Both the position numbers and the translations under genes were made by a program. Below the pieces are notes generated by a model, which was not told the origin of the DNA, ran no database searches, and saw nothing but the letters and a program-made list of their open reading frames with translations. DNA of 64,000 bases. Source: Lentzea aerocolonigenes. Its GTDB lineage: Bacteria > Actinomycetota > Actinomycetes > Mycobacteriales > Pseudonocardiaceae. How positions within the stretch are numbered: the stretch's first letter is position 1; each line of letters starts with the position of its first letter. Positions 33,909 to 42,131 of the stretch are shown here, one piece after another. The stretch lies in NCBI RefSeq assembly GCF_000974445.1, contig NZ_BBOJ01000024.1:62001-126000 (forward strand), read 5' to 3'.

Positions 33909-35693
33909 TTGCGCTCACTCGCCACCGTCTGCCTGTCCGGAACCCTGGAGGAGAAGCTCACCGCCGCGGCACGGGCCGGGTTCGACGGCGTGGAGATCTT
34001 CGAGAACGACCTCGTCGCGAGCCCGTGGTCGCCCTCGGAGATCCGGGCGCGGTGCGCGGATCTCGGTCTGTCGATCGAGCTGTACCAGCCGTTCCGCGAC
34101 TTCGAGGACGTCCCGGCGGCGGTGTTCGCCGCGAACCTGCACCGCGCGGAACGCAAGTTCGAGCTCATGCGTGACCTGGGCGCTGACCTGCTCCTGGTCT
34201 GCTCGTCGGTGTCCCCCGACGGTCTCGGCGACGACGATCTCGCCGCCGAGCAACTGCACGCGTTGGCGGGCCGTGCTGCACAGCACGGCCTCCGCATCGC
34301 CTACGAGGCACTGGCCTGGGGCCGGTACGTCAACACCTGGGACCACTCCTGGCGCATCGTGCGCACCGCTGACCACCCCGCGCTCGGGTTGTGCCTGGAC
34401 AGCTTCCACGTCCTGTCGCGCACCCCCGACGTGAGCGGCATCGCCGAAGTGCCGGGGGACAAGCTGTTCTTCGTCCAGCTCGCCGACGCGCCACACCTGG
34501 ACATGGACGTGCTGCAGTGGAGCAGGCACCACCGCCTGTTCCCCGGCCAGGGCGCGTTCGACCTGCCGGGCTTCACGAACCTCGTCCGGCGCACCGGCTA
34601 CGAGGGCCCGCTCTCGCTGGAGGTCTTCAACGACGTCTACCGCCAGGCCGATCCCGGCAGCACGGCCGTGGACGCGATGCGCTCCCTGCTGGACCTGCAG
34701 GACCGTTGCGGCGACGACGTGGTGCCGCCTGCCGCTGAACTGGCCTCGATCGCCTTCGCCCAGCTGACCGCGCACAGCTCCGACACCGAGATCGCCTTGG
34801 CGTCACTGGGTTTCACCCGTCACGCGAACCACCGCACCAGCCCGGTCCGGCTGTGGCGGCAAGGCGCGGCAACACTTCTGGTCACCACCGGCACCTCGCC
34901 CGGCGAGATCAGCGGGCTGGGCCTGGAAAGCGCGGACCCGTCGGCCTCCGCGCGCCGAGCCGCCGCCCTGCTGGCCCCGGAACTGCCCTCGGACTCCGGC
35001 ACGTTCACCGTCGCCGACCCGGACGGACTGTCACTGACGTTCTGCCCGCCCGACGACACGTGGCCGGCCGTGTTCCTCCCGACCGGGGAAGCCGAGGAAG
35101 ACGGCATCGGACTGACCGGCATCGACCACGTCGCACTCGGGCAGCCGTTCGACCGGTTCGACGAGGTGGCGTTGTTCTACCGGTCCGTCCTGGGCTTGCG
35201 GCCACACGACGACACAGAGTACGCGGCACCGTTCGGTCTGGTGCGCAGCCGTTCTCTCGTGCGCGCGGGCGTCCACGTCGTGCTCACGCGCCCACTGCTC
35301 CGGCGTGGGGACTGGGCGCCGCACGTGCCCGATCCGCAGCACATCGCCTTCGCCACGGACGACATCTTCGCCACCGCTGAGGCGTTCCGCGCCTGCGGCG
35401 GCTCGGCACTGTCCATTCCGGACAACTACTACGACGACCTCGAAGCGCGGCTGGCGCTGTCCGCGGAGCTGCTCGCGAGCCTGCGGGAGTTCGGCCTGCA
35501 GTACGACCGGGATGACAGCGGTGGCGAGTTCTTCCACTTCTCCACGCCGATGGTCGGATCGCGCGTGTTCTTCGAGATCGCGCAACGCGTTGGTGGCTAT
35601 TCGGGTGTCGGTGCCGCCAACGCGCCGGTGCGGATGGCCGCGCACCGCCGGCTGCGCGGTCACCTGACGGAAACAGCGTCGTCATCGGGATGA
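33909..35693 (+). CDS. qsuB: 3-Dehydroshikimate dehydratase, two-domain QsuB/QuiC type
   Basis: A 594-residue two-domain protein. N-terminal xylose-isomerase-like TIM barrel (residues 1-275) carries metal-site residues in RIAYEALAWGRYVNTW, LCLDSFHVL, VQLADAPHLDM and LSLEVFND. The C-terminal half (about 285-594) is a vicinal-oxygen-chelate domain like 4-hydroxyphenylpyruvate dioxygenase, with ligands in IDHVALGQP, HIAFATDDIF and RVFFEIAQR. This layout is that of QsuB of Corynebacterium, which converts 3-dehydroshikimate to protocatechuate. Start is a TTG, 20 bp after the transporter, preceded by GAGGAAG. Protocatechuate ring-cleavage genes are not in the window. Confidence 0.9.
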   Translation: MRSLATVCLSGTLEEKLTAAARAGFDGVEIFENDLVASPWSPSEIRARCADLGLSIELYQPFRDFEDVPAAVFAANLHRAERKFELMRDLGADLLLVCSSVSPDGLGDDDLAAEQLHALAGRAAQHGLRIAYEALAWGRYVNTWDHSWRIVRTADHPALGLCLDSFHVLSRTPDVSGIAEVPGDKLFFVQLADAPHLDMDVLQWSRHHRLFPGQGAFDLPGFTNLVRRTGYEGPLSLEVFNDVYRQADPGSTAVDAMRSLLDLQDRCGDDVVPPAAELASIAFAQLTAHSSDTEIALASLGFTRHANHRTSPVRLWRQGAATLLVTTGTSPGEISGLGLESADPSASARRAAALLAPELPSDSGTFTVADPDGLSLTFCPPDDTWPAVFLPTGEAEEDGIGLTGIDHVALGQPFDRFDEVALFYRSVLGLRPHDDTEYAAPFGLVRSRSLVRAGVHVVLTRPLLRRGDWAPHVPDPQHIAFATDDIFATAEAFRACGGSALSIPDNYYDDLEARLALSAELLASLREFGLQYDRDDSGGEFFHFSTPMVGSRVFFEIAQRVGGYSGVGAANAPVRMAAHRRLRGHLTETASSSG

Positions 35694-35821
35694 CGCGCGT
35701 TGTCGGATCTGGATAGTCGGGCCGTATGTCTTCGACGGATTGTCCACTGTTCCTCGCGGTGGTGGCGCTCCCAGACTGATCCGCAGCCAGTCAGTCGCTC
35801 TCGTCGAGGGAAGGAGGGCCG

Positions 35822-37198
35822 ATGTCGCAGGACCTGCAACCCTCATTGCGCAAGCGGCACCTCAGCATGATCGCGATCGCCGGGGTCATCGGCGCCGGGC
35901 TGTTCGTCGGCAGCGGTGCCGCGATCGGCAAGGCCGGACCCGGTGTGCTGCTCTCCTACGCCGCCGCGGGCCTGCTCGTCGTGCTGGTGATGCGGATGCT
36001 GGGAGAGATGTCGGCGGCGAACCCCGACACCGGCAGCTTCTCCGCCTACGCCGAGCGTGCGATCGGTCCGTGGGCGGGTTTCGCGATCGGGTGGCTGTAC
36101 TGGTGGTTCTGGGTCGTCGTGGTCGGCATCGAGGCCACCGCGGGCGCCGCCATCGTGCACCGCTGGGTGCCGGGCGTGCCGCAGTGGACGTGGGCCCTCG
36201 TGCTGACGATCGCGCTGACGCTGACGAACCTCTACTCGGTCAAGTCCTTCGGCGAGTTCGAGTTCTGGTTCGCCGGCATCAAGGTCGCGGCGATCACCGT
36301 GTTCCTCGTGCTGGGCGTGCTCGCCATCGGCGGTCTGCTGCCGGGCTTCTCCTCACCCGGCATGTCGAACCTCACCGGCCACGGCGGCTTCTTCCCGTCG
36401 GGCTCCGGTCCGGTCTTCGCCGCGATGCTCGTGGTCGTCTTCTCGTTCTTCGGCGCGGAGATCGCCACCGTCGCGGCGGGTGAGTCGGCCAACCCCGTGC
36501 AGGCCGTGCGCGCCGCGGTGAAGTCGGTGGTGTGGCGCATCCTCGTCTTCTACATCGGCTCGATCGCCGTGGTCGTCACGCTGCTGCCGTGGGACGACGC
36601 CAACGTCGCCAAGAGCCCGTACGTGGCGGTGCTCGACACCCTCGGCCTGCCCGCGGCCGCGGTGGTCATGGACGTCGTGGTGCTCACGTCGGTGCTGTCC
36701 TGCCTGAACTCGGGCCTGTTCACCGCGTCCCGGATGATCTTCTCGCTGTCCAGGCGCGGCGAGGCCCCCGCGGCCCTCGGCCGGGTCAGCCGCCGGGGAG
36801 TGCCGACCGCCGCGGTCCTCGCGTCCATCGTCGTCGGGTTCGCGACGGTGGCGCTGAACTACCTCTCGCCGGACACGGTGTTCCTGTTCCTGGTGAACTC
36901 CTCCGGCGCGGTGGCGATCTTCGTGTGGCTGGCGATCGCCGTGTCCCAGCTGCGGATGCGGCGGCAGCTCGAACAGCAGACCCCCGGGCAGCTCACGTTG
37001 CGCATGTGGGGCTACCCGTACCTGACCTGGGTGACGATCGTCGGCATGGTGGGCTTGCTCGTGGGCATGCTGTTCGACGCGGACGCCCGTTCCCAGCTGC
37101 TGCTGAGCCTGCTCGTCGCGGCAGTGGTGGTGGCGGTGGGTGTCGTGCGCGGCCGCCGAAGCGCACCGCGACCCGTGACGGTGCCGGAAACGACGTGA
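35822..37198 (+). CDS. APC-family amino-acid permease (GABA/asparagine permease-like)
   Basis: Twelve-helix amino-acid/proton symporter of 458 residues in the AAT group of the APC superfamily. The family opening is seen: RHLSMIAIAGVIGAGLFVGS, then LLVVLVMRMLGEMSAANPDTG and helix 6-7 FSFFGAEIATVAAGESANP. It most resembles GabP/AnsP carriers; the exact amino acid cannot be told. ATG start with GGAAGGAGGG just upstream. It stands alone: 128 bp after qsuB and ending at a shared hairpin with the convergent lectin gene. Confidence 0.9.
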   Translation: MSQDLQPSLRKRHLSMIAIAGVIGAGLFVGSGAAIGKAGPGVLLSYAAAGLLVVLVMRMLGEMSAANPDTGSFSAYAERAIGPWAGFAIGWLYWWFWVVVVGIEATAGAAIVHRWVPGVPQWTWALVLTIALTLTNLYSVKSFGEFEFWFAGIKVAAITVFLVLGVLAIGGLLPGFSSPGMSNLTGHGGFFPSGSGPVFAAMLVVVFSFFGAEIATVAAGESANPVQAVRAAVKSVVWRILVFYIGSIAVVVTLLPWDDANVAKSPYVAVLDTLGLPAAAVVMDVVVLTSVLSCLNSGLFTASRMIFSLSRRGEAPAALGRVSRRGVPTAAVLASIVVGFATVALNYLSPDTVFLFLVNSSGAVAIFVWLAIAVSQLRMRRQLEQQTPGQLTLRMWGYPYLTWVTIVGMVGLLVGMLFDADARSQLLLSLLVAAVVVAVGVVRGRRSAPRPVTVPETT

Positions 37199-37204
37199 CC
37201 TTCA

Positions 37205-37239
37205 GGCCGGGGCTCGTTCGCTCGCCGCGAGCCCCGGCC
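37205..37239. terminator. Shared bidirectional hairpin between permease and lectin gene
   Basis: 12-bp perfect stem GGCCGGGGCTCG / CGAGCCCCGGCC with an 11-base loop, between two convergent stop codons only 47 bp apart. Confidence 0.85.
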
Positions 37240-37245
37240 CGTTTC

Positions 37246-38304
37246 TCAGCGCAGCACCTGGCAGCCCGTCTCGTTGCCCTGCGCGTCGAAGCCGCACACG
37301 TGTGTCGCGCCGGCCTGGTCGGTGAACAAGATCCCCGTCGTCTCGTCCCAGTACCACACGAGCGTGGCCGCGCTGCCGTAGCGGCTGTCGCTCACGCGCA
37401 CCCAGGGCGAGAACTCGGGGCTCGAACCGATCTGCCTGGTGCGGTACAGGTACCCGTCAACGGCACGGATCACGACGTCCGAGCCGTCCCGCCGCCCGTC
37501 GTACATGGCTTCCGGAGGAAGGCTGGTTTTCGGGCTGTTCAGGGAAGTCCACTCGAGGCTGTAGAAGCTGCTGGTCACGACCTGACCGTCCGGCGTCGTG
37601 CCGAACAGCCGGGTGCCCAGCCGCGCGTCCGCCGCGCTCTCCACGCGGTTGCCCGTGAGGGTGCCGCCCCGGTTGAGGAACCTGCTGCCCTCAGGAGTGT
37701 CCGCGTAGTGCTGGTACACGACCGCGCCGCCGCCCTGGCGAATCGCCAGCTGGGCGCCGCGGCCCATCGAGAACGGGATGCTGTGCGTCGGACGGCCGCT
37801 CAGTTCGCTGCCACCGAGGTTCTCCCACGGCGAGAACGCGCCGTCGAAGGTGACCTGCCCGCGATACGACAGCTGTCCCCCGGACACCCCGTAGATCCCG
37901 ACGGCGTCGTTGTGGTTGTAGCCGACCATGTCGATACCGGACGGCATGTTCCCACCCAGGTCCTGGAACGCCTTCCAGGTGCCGTTGAGGGTGGTCTTGC
38001 TGGTGAAGTAGACCTTGCCGTTGTTCTTGACCGCGGCGAGGGACACGTGACCGTCCCTGTGATCGACGACGGCCACCGGCAGCTGGGCGAACCCGGTCGA
38101 CCCGGTCACCGCGGTGTCCCGGTAGGCACCCGTGCTCGACTTGGCCCGCTGCATCACCTTGCCGTTCTTGACGAAGAAGTGCTGGAACTCGTTGGTCCCC
38201 GTCTGGATGACCGCCGGCGGCTCCGGATCGACGGCGGCCGTGGCCGTCGTGGTGCCCGTGACCAGTCCGACGGCCACCGCTGCGGCGATGAACGTTGATC
38301 TCAT
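37246..38304 (-). CDS. Secreted PLL/fucolectin-like beta-propeller protein
   Basis: A 352-residue secreted protein with signal peptide MRSTFIAAAVAVGLVTGTTT. The mature chain has irregular repeats of 40-50 residues around aromatic Trp motifs (TWKAFQDLGG, FSPWENLGG, EFSPWVRVSD) and alternates with VSLAAVKNNGKVYFT-type strands, typical of PLL-like lectin propellers that bind sugars on their blades. It has two Cys near the C-terminus (HVCGFDAQGNETGCQVL). Start ATG has GAGAGGG upstream. It sits downstream of a broken ricin-type lectin gene on the same strand. Binding target unknown; different family from the 37-residue-repeat proteins at 16-20 kb. Confidence 0.8.
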   Translation of the reverse strand: MRSTFIAAAVAVGLVTGTTTATAAVDPEPPAVIQTGTNEFQHFFVKNGKVMQRAKSSTGAYRDTAVTGSTGFAQLPVAVVDHRDGHVSLAAVKNNGKVYFTSKTTLNGTWKAFQDLGGNMPSGIDMVGYNHNDAVGIYGVSGGQLSYRGQVTFDGAFSPWENLGGSELSGRPTHSIPFSMGRGAQLAIRQGGGAVVYQHYADTPEGSRFLNRGGTLTGNRVESAADARLGTRLFGTTPDGQVVTSSFYSLEWTSLNSPKTSLPPEAMYDGRRDGSDVVIRAVDGYLYRTRQIGSSPEFSPWVRVSDSRYGSAATLVWYWDETTGILFTDQAGATHVCGFDAQGNETGCQVLR

Positions 38305-38392
38305 GTGATCCCTCTCTGGGTCGGGTGCCCGGGAGCTTCGCGGTCGCCGCTTCTCTTCGGCTTCCACTCGGCTTCGACCACCGCCGGAAAGA

Positions 38393-38619
38393 TCACGCGT
38401 CGATGACGCGGGCGTCGAACGTCCAGCCCTGCTCCGCACGTCCCGTCGCGGTCCACTGCACGATCTTGGCGCCGTTCGCCGTGCTGCCACCTCCGGCGAC
38501 CGACGCGACCTTGCCGCTCTTGTGGTTGATCAGGTTGTAGCAGGTCGCCGCTCCGGCGGGCGGAGTGATCAGGGCGCGAGGGCGACACCGGTGAGAACCG
38601 TGCTGGCCAAGCGAATCAT
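38393..38619 (-). pseudogene. Frameshifted, truncated ricin-type lectin gene
   Basis: A signal peptide begins at 38619 (MIRLASTVLTGVALAP) and hits a TGA. In the next frame the reading continues as TPPAGAATCYNLINHKSGKV, then AKIVQWTATGRAEQGWTFDA, a clear ricin-B/beta-trefoil subdomain, ending at 38393. A one-base indel near 38570 would join them. Even joined it has one trefoil subdomain of about 45 residues instead of three, so the gene is both frameshifted and truncated. The gap to the downstream lectin gene is 88 bp. A sequencing error could explain the frameshift but not the truncation. Confidence 0.75.
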
Positions 38620-38695
38620 CGGACTCCCAGCTTCGTGTTGATCTGCTCGGCAAGTTAGGAGCCGGCGCTGACACGGCACTGACAGGTGTACAATG

Positions 38696-38725
38696 CCTAG
38701 CAGTTCTATGCATAAGGCACTTAGG
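38696..38725. promoter_or_regulatory. 30-bp dyad operator upstream of the PadR gene
   Basis: Inverted repeat with CCTA and TAGG at its ends and a perfect TATGCATA centre, located just before the PadR start. A -10-like TACAAT (38689-38694) directly abuts it, and CTGACA 15 bp further upstream is -35-like. Position and symmetry suggest an autoregulatory PadR operator. Confidence 0.55.
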
Positions 38726-38731
38726 GGTCTC

Positions 38732-39097
38732 ATGAAGGTCACCAAAGACCTCGTCGCCGCCTCCGCCACGCCGATGGTGCTCGGCATCCTCGCCGATGAG
38801 GACAGCTACGGCTACGCGATCCTCAAACGGATCAACGAGCTGTCCGGGGGAGAGCTCGACTGGACGGAAGGGCTGCTGTACCCGTTGCTGCACAGGCTCG
38901 AGCGGCTCGGGCACGTGGAGTCGTACTGGCAGGCGGTGGCGGGGGAACGCCGCCGCAAGTACTACCGCGTCACTCCCGGCGGCCTGGCCGAGCTCGCCGA
39001 GCAGCGCCGTCAGTGGGACACCGTGGTCGACACGCTCAAGGGCCTCTGGCGCGACTCCAACCAGTTCGTCGTGATCCCGTCGGAGGCCCGCGCATGA
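38732..39097 (+). CDS. PadR-family transcriptional regulator
   Basis: A 121-residue winged-helix regulator: MKVTKDLVAASATPMVLGIL, then ILADEDSYGYAILKRINEL, the recognition-helix block WTEGLLYPLLHRLERLGHVE and the wing RRRKYYRVTPGGLAELAEQ. ATG 38732 follows AGGGG; an ATG 13 codons earlier (38693) would fall inside the dyad operator. Coupled by ATGA to the membrane protein it probably controls, a standard actinomycete pairing in which PadR senses a stress or ligand and represses its own two-gene operon. Confidence 0.92.
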   Translation: MKVTKDLVAASATPMVLGILADEDSYGYAILKRINELSGGELDWTEGLLYPLLHRLERLGHVESYWQAVAGERRRKYYRVTPGGLAELAEQRRQWDTVVDTLKGLWRDSNQFVVIPSEARA

Positions 39098-40446
39098 CCG
39101 AGGATCTGGAAGCCCAGTTCGCCGAGTGGCGACGCTACGTCCGGAGCCGCCCGGAACTGCGGCAGGCCGACGCCGACGAGCTGGAAGACCACCTCCGCGG
39201 CTCCGTCGACGAACTGCTCGCCGCGGGCCTGCACACCGACGAGGCGTTCCTGGTCGCGGTCAAACGCATGGGCAGCCTGGACGACCTGTCCCGCGAGTTC
39301 GCCAGGGAACACTCGGAACGGCTGTGGAAACAGCTCGTCCTGACCGGTGAACCCGATAGCACGTCTCCCCGGTCCCGCCGCGACCTGCTGGTCATGGTCC
39401 TCTGCGCGCTCGGCGCGGCCGTGTCGATCAAGGTGCCGGAGCTGTTCGGTCAGCGGTTCGAACGAGACGGCGGGTTCTACGCCCCCAACCTGGCCCTGTT
39501 CGCGCTGCCCTGGCTGGCGGGTTTCCTGGCGTGGCGCAGGAAGACGGCGCCCCCGGTGATCGCCGCGCTGGTGGGGTTGTTCGCACTCGGCGCCGTGGGA
39601 GCCAACGTCTACCAGCTCGGCGACGAGTCCCAGTCCCTGGTGCTCACCACGATCCACCTGGTCATCGCACTGTGGTTCGTGGTCGGCGTGGCCTACGTCT
39701 CCGACGACCTGCGCTCGTCCCGCCGCCGCATGGACTTCGTGCGGTTCACCGGCGAGTGGTTCGTCTACTACGTCCTCATCGCCCTCGGCGGCGGCGTGCT
39801 GACCGGCCTCACGTTCGGCACCTTCGAAGCCATCGGAATCTCGCCGCAGAACTTCGTGGCGCGCTGGCTGGTGCCGTGCGGCGCGATGGCGGCAGTCGTC
39901 GTGGCAGGCTGGCTCGTCGAGGCCAAACAGAGCGTGGTCGAGAACATCGCCCCGGTCCTCACCAGACTGTTCACGCCGCTGTTCACCGTGGCGCTGCTGG
40001 CTTTCCTCGTCGCGTTCGGCTTCTCCGGCAGCGGCATCGACGTGGAGCGGGAGGCCTTGATCCTGTTCGACGTCCTCCTGGCCGTGGTGCTGGCACTGCT
40101 GCTCTACTCGATCTCGGCCCGCGACCCCCTGGCCCCAGCGGGCCTCTTCGACAAGCTGCAACTGGCCCTGGTGATCAGCGCGCTGGCCATCGACGTCCTG
40201 GTGCTGCTCGAGATCACCGGCCGCATCACCGAGTTCGGCACCACCCCGAACAAGGCGGCGGCACTGGGCGAGAACGTCCTGCTGCTGGCCAACCTGGCCG
40301 TGTCGGCGTGGCTGCTGGTGGGCCTCGCGCGCGGCCGCACCCCGTTTGCGACGCTCGAACGCTGGCAGACCGCGTATCTGCCGGTGGTCGCGGGGTGGGC
40401 GTGGACAGTGGTGCTGGTGTTCCCGCCGTTGTTCGGTTACCTCTGA
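39094..40446 (+). CDS. Membrane protein with N-terminal permease-prefix (DUF1700-like) domain
   Basis: A 450-residue integral membrane protein. The first 80 residues are a soluble helical prefix (FAEWRRYVRSRPELRQADAD, ELEDHLRGSVDELLAAGL) of the type that follows PadR genes. About ten hydrophobic helices fill residues 95-450. No transport signature is recognised. Coupled to padR by a 4-bp ATGA overlap and so under its control. Function unknown; membrane or envelope stress is often suggested for this pairing. Confidence 0.85.
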   Translation: MTEDLEAQFAEWRRYVRSRPELRQADADELEDHLRGSVDELLAAGLHTDEAFLVAVKRMGSLDDLSREFAREHSERLWKQLVLTGEPDSTSPRSRRDLLVMVLCALGAAVSIKVPELFGQRFERDGGFYAPNLALFALPWLAGFLAWRRKTAPPVIAALVGLFALGAVGANVYQLGDESQSLVLTTIHLVIALWFVVGVAYVSDDLRSSRRRMDFVRFTGEWFVYYVLIALGGGVLTGLTFGTFEAIGISPQNFVARWLVPCGAMAAVVVAGWLVEAKQSVVENIAPVLTRLFTPLFTVALLAFLVAFGFSGSGIDVEREALILFDVLLAVVLALLLYSISARDPLAPAGLFDKLQLALVISALAIDVLVLLEITGRITEFGTTPNKAAALGENVLLLANLAVSAWLLVGLARGRTPFATLERWQTAYLPVVAGWAWTVVLVFPPLFGYL

Positions 40447-40827
40447 TCAGGTTCCGAAGCACGACAAAGCGGAGGGGCCGTCGGTGAGACGCGATGGTGG
40501 CCACGGTGGCGCGCATTTTCTCCGTTGCTGGAACATGATCTACACACTCCAGTGTGGACGGTGAGATTCGTTGAAGCCGTTGGACCCGCGGATTGTGGAG
40601 GTCGATCCGAGAATCGCGGGATTCCGCACGTCCATGCTTGCCGCCGTGTGCCGCCGAACTACCCGGAGAGGTTCGCGACCACGGAGCTGAGCACGTCCGC
40701 AGCGGTCAGGCAGGGGTGCGAACGTGCGGATCGTCAGTTGATCGCAAGGCGGCTGAAACGTTCGCGATCGGCCCCATCGGGTTGGGTACGAGTACTGCTG
40801 CCTCAGCGGTGCCCGAAAGGCTGGACC
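40447..40827. other. Intergenic stretch with no gene seen
   Basis: 381 bp between the membrane protein and the DUF4360 remnant. Reading frames on both strands are broken or have no ribosome site and no family resemblance. A short inverted repeat ACAC-TCCA-GTGT lies near 40543. I see no RNA gene. Confidence 0.6.
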
Positions 40828-41133
40828 ATGTTGCGTGCGACGACGATCACCGCGTTCGCGATGCCCACCACGATCACGCCGGGCACCGTGCCTCCTGCTC
40901 GGATCGCCGCCGAGGTGGTGACGATCAATGGATCCGCGCGCCTGGGCACGAACGGCTTCTGCGGCCAGTCGGAGATTGTCGGGAAGTGCCGCACCTTCGA
41001 CGGCCCACTCAGCGACAACCGGCAGGCCGCCGACCACCGGCGCCAGTGTCACGTGAGGCTTCTCCTGGACAGCACTGATCCACCAGCTTCTCCGCCGCTG
41101 CGCACCGCACGAGCCGGAAGGTGTGTCCAATGA
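40828..41133 (+). pseudogene. Decayed copy of the neighbouring DUF4360 gene
   Basis: A 101-codon frame that starts after GAAAGG with an ATG. It keeps two blocks of the downstream protein: AEVVTINGSA against VEVVTVNGSG, and CRTFDGPLSDNRQAAD against HTWQGPLDDNWQATD, but about 80 residues between them are missing. After the second block the sequence loses resemblance. It therefore looks like a duplicated DUF4360 gene with an internal deletion and a shifted end. Its stop still overlaps the next start as ATGA, so it may be translated as a leader. Confidence 0.6.
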
Positions 41134-41744
41134 TCAACACCCTGGTCGCCGTTGTCATGGCGATGTCCACGGTCGCCCTCCCAGCGGCGGACAGCCCACC
41201 GCCCGGTGCGGTCACCGTCGAGGTGGTCACCGTCAACGGGTCCGGCTGCCGCCCCGGCACGGCCGCGGTAGCCCCGTCACCGGACAACGCAACCCTTCAC
41301 GTGCTCTACAGCGACTACCTCGCGGCGGTCGGTGCCGGTACCAGGCCGACGGACTACCGGAAGAACTGCCAACTCAACCTCCGGGTGAACGTGCCGCAGG
41401 ACTTCACCTTCGCCATAGGCCAGATCGACTACCGCGGCTTCGCCCACCTCGAACGCGGCGCTACCGGCACACAGCGAGGGACCTACTACTTCGCCGGCAT
41501 GCCGCAGGTGACGAACAAGAGTCACACCTGGCAAGGTCCGCTGGACGACAACTGGCAGGCCACGGACACCATCGACACACCCTTCTACCGGCCGTGCGGC
41601 GTGCCGGGGAATCTCAACATCAACACCGAGTTGCGGGTCAGCGTCGGCACGTCGGATCCGAAGACGACGAGCTACATGGCGATGGACTCGACTGACGCCT
41701 ACTTCGCCACGGTCTACCACCTCGTGTGGAAGCGCTGCCCCTGA
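41130..41744 (+). CDS. Secreted DUF4360 domain protein
   Basis: A 204-residue secreted protein with signal peptide MINTLVAVVMAMSTVALPAA. The DUF4360 block is clear: VEVVTVNGSGCRPGTAAVA, the SPDNATLHVLYSDYLA strand, two Cys (CQLNLRV...) and the terminal VYHLVWKRC. The role of this family is unknown; it is small, beta-rich, Cys-bonded and common in actinomycetes and fungi. GGAAGG precedes the ATG. Preceded by a decayed paralogue. Confidence 0.85.
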   Translation: MINTLVAVVMAMSTVALPAADSPPPGAVTVEVVTVNGSGCRPGTAAVAPSPDNATLHVLYSDYLAAVGAGTRPTDYRKNCQLNLRVNVPQDFTFAIGQIDYRGFAHLERGATGTQRGTYYFAGMPQVTNKSHTWQGPLDDNWQATDTIDTPFYRPCGVPGNLNINTELRVSVGTSDPKTTSYMAMDSTDAYFATVYHLVWKRCP

Positions 41745-41826
41745 CCGGAAGGTGACCAGGTTCGGCGAGCCGGAAGCACTGCAGAGACTCCACGAGAAGT
41801 GGAACACGGAAATCGTCCACAACGCC

Positions 41827-41864
41827 GACAGGGCGGGACGCTCGATGCGAGCGTCCGCCCTGTC
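41827..41864 (-). terminator. Hairpin matching the tRNA-Leu terminator (displaced copy)
   Basis: 17 base pairs, GACAGGGCGG-g-ACGCTCG / CGAGCGT-CCGCCCTGTC, with one bulged G and an ATG loop. It is closely similar to the hairpin at 44368-44402 and lies at the same distance from a tRNA-Leu 3' end fragment. It may now terminate transcription of the DUF4360 gene. Confidence 0.75.
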
Positions 41865-41880
41865 GGTAGGGATGAAGCTG

Positions 41881-41899
41881 GTGTCCGAGGGGGGACTTG
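41881..41899 (-). repeat. Displaced tRNA-Leu 3' end fragment (candidate att site)
   Basis: 19 bp identical, apart from one base, to positions 44414-44432 of the tRNA-Leu gene (T arm and acceptor 3' strand), in the same orientation. Together with the hairpin 16 bp away it duplicates tRNA 3' end plus terminator. This is the arrangement left when an element integrates into the 3' end of a tRNA gene. Confidence 0.6.
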
Positions 41900-42000
41900 C
41901 TCGCTAAGTACACGCCTCAATGTGAGCTGAACCGGCCAGCAAAGGAGGCCCATGCTTCGACGAGGCAGGACCGGCTCAGATAGCTGCCTTCCTGGCGAGG

Positions 42001-42059
42001 GGTTGGACGTACGTCACGTACTGGCCGTACTTGACGTACGTCAACCAGCGATGCATACT
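42001..42059 (+). promoter_or_regulatory. Promoter embedded in a 46-bp palindromic operator before the antitoxin gene
   Basis: Two copies of the palindrome GACGTACGTC (42006-42015 and 42033-42042) lie in a larger imperfect inverted repeat from GGTT at 42001 to AACC at 42046. TTGACG (42031-42036) and CATACT (42054-42059), 17 bp apart, form a good sigma-70-like promoter overlapping the right arm. This is the layout expected for autoregulation by an antitoxin. Confidence 0.65.
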
Positions 42060-42131
42060 CGATGTCAAGGTCAACGGCAGCTGCGCAGTCGAGGAGCACC
42101 TGTCGCAGTTGGTCGATCTGGGGAGGGCATC

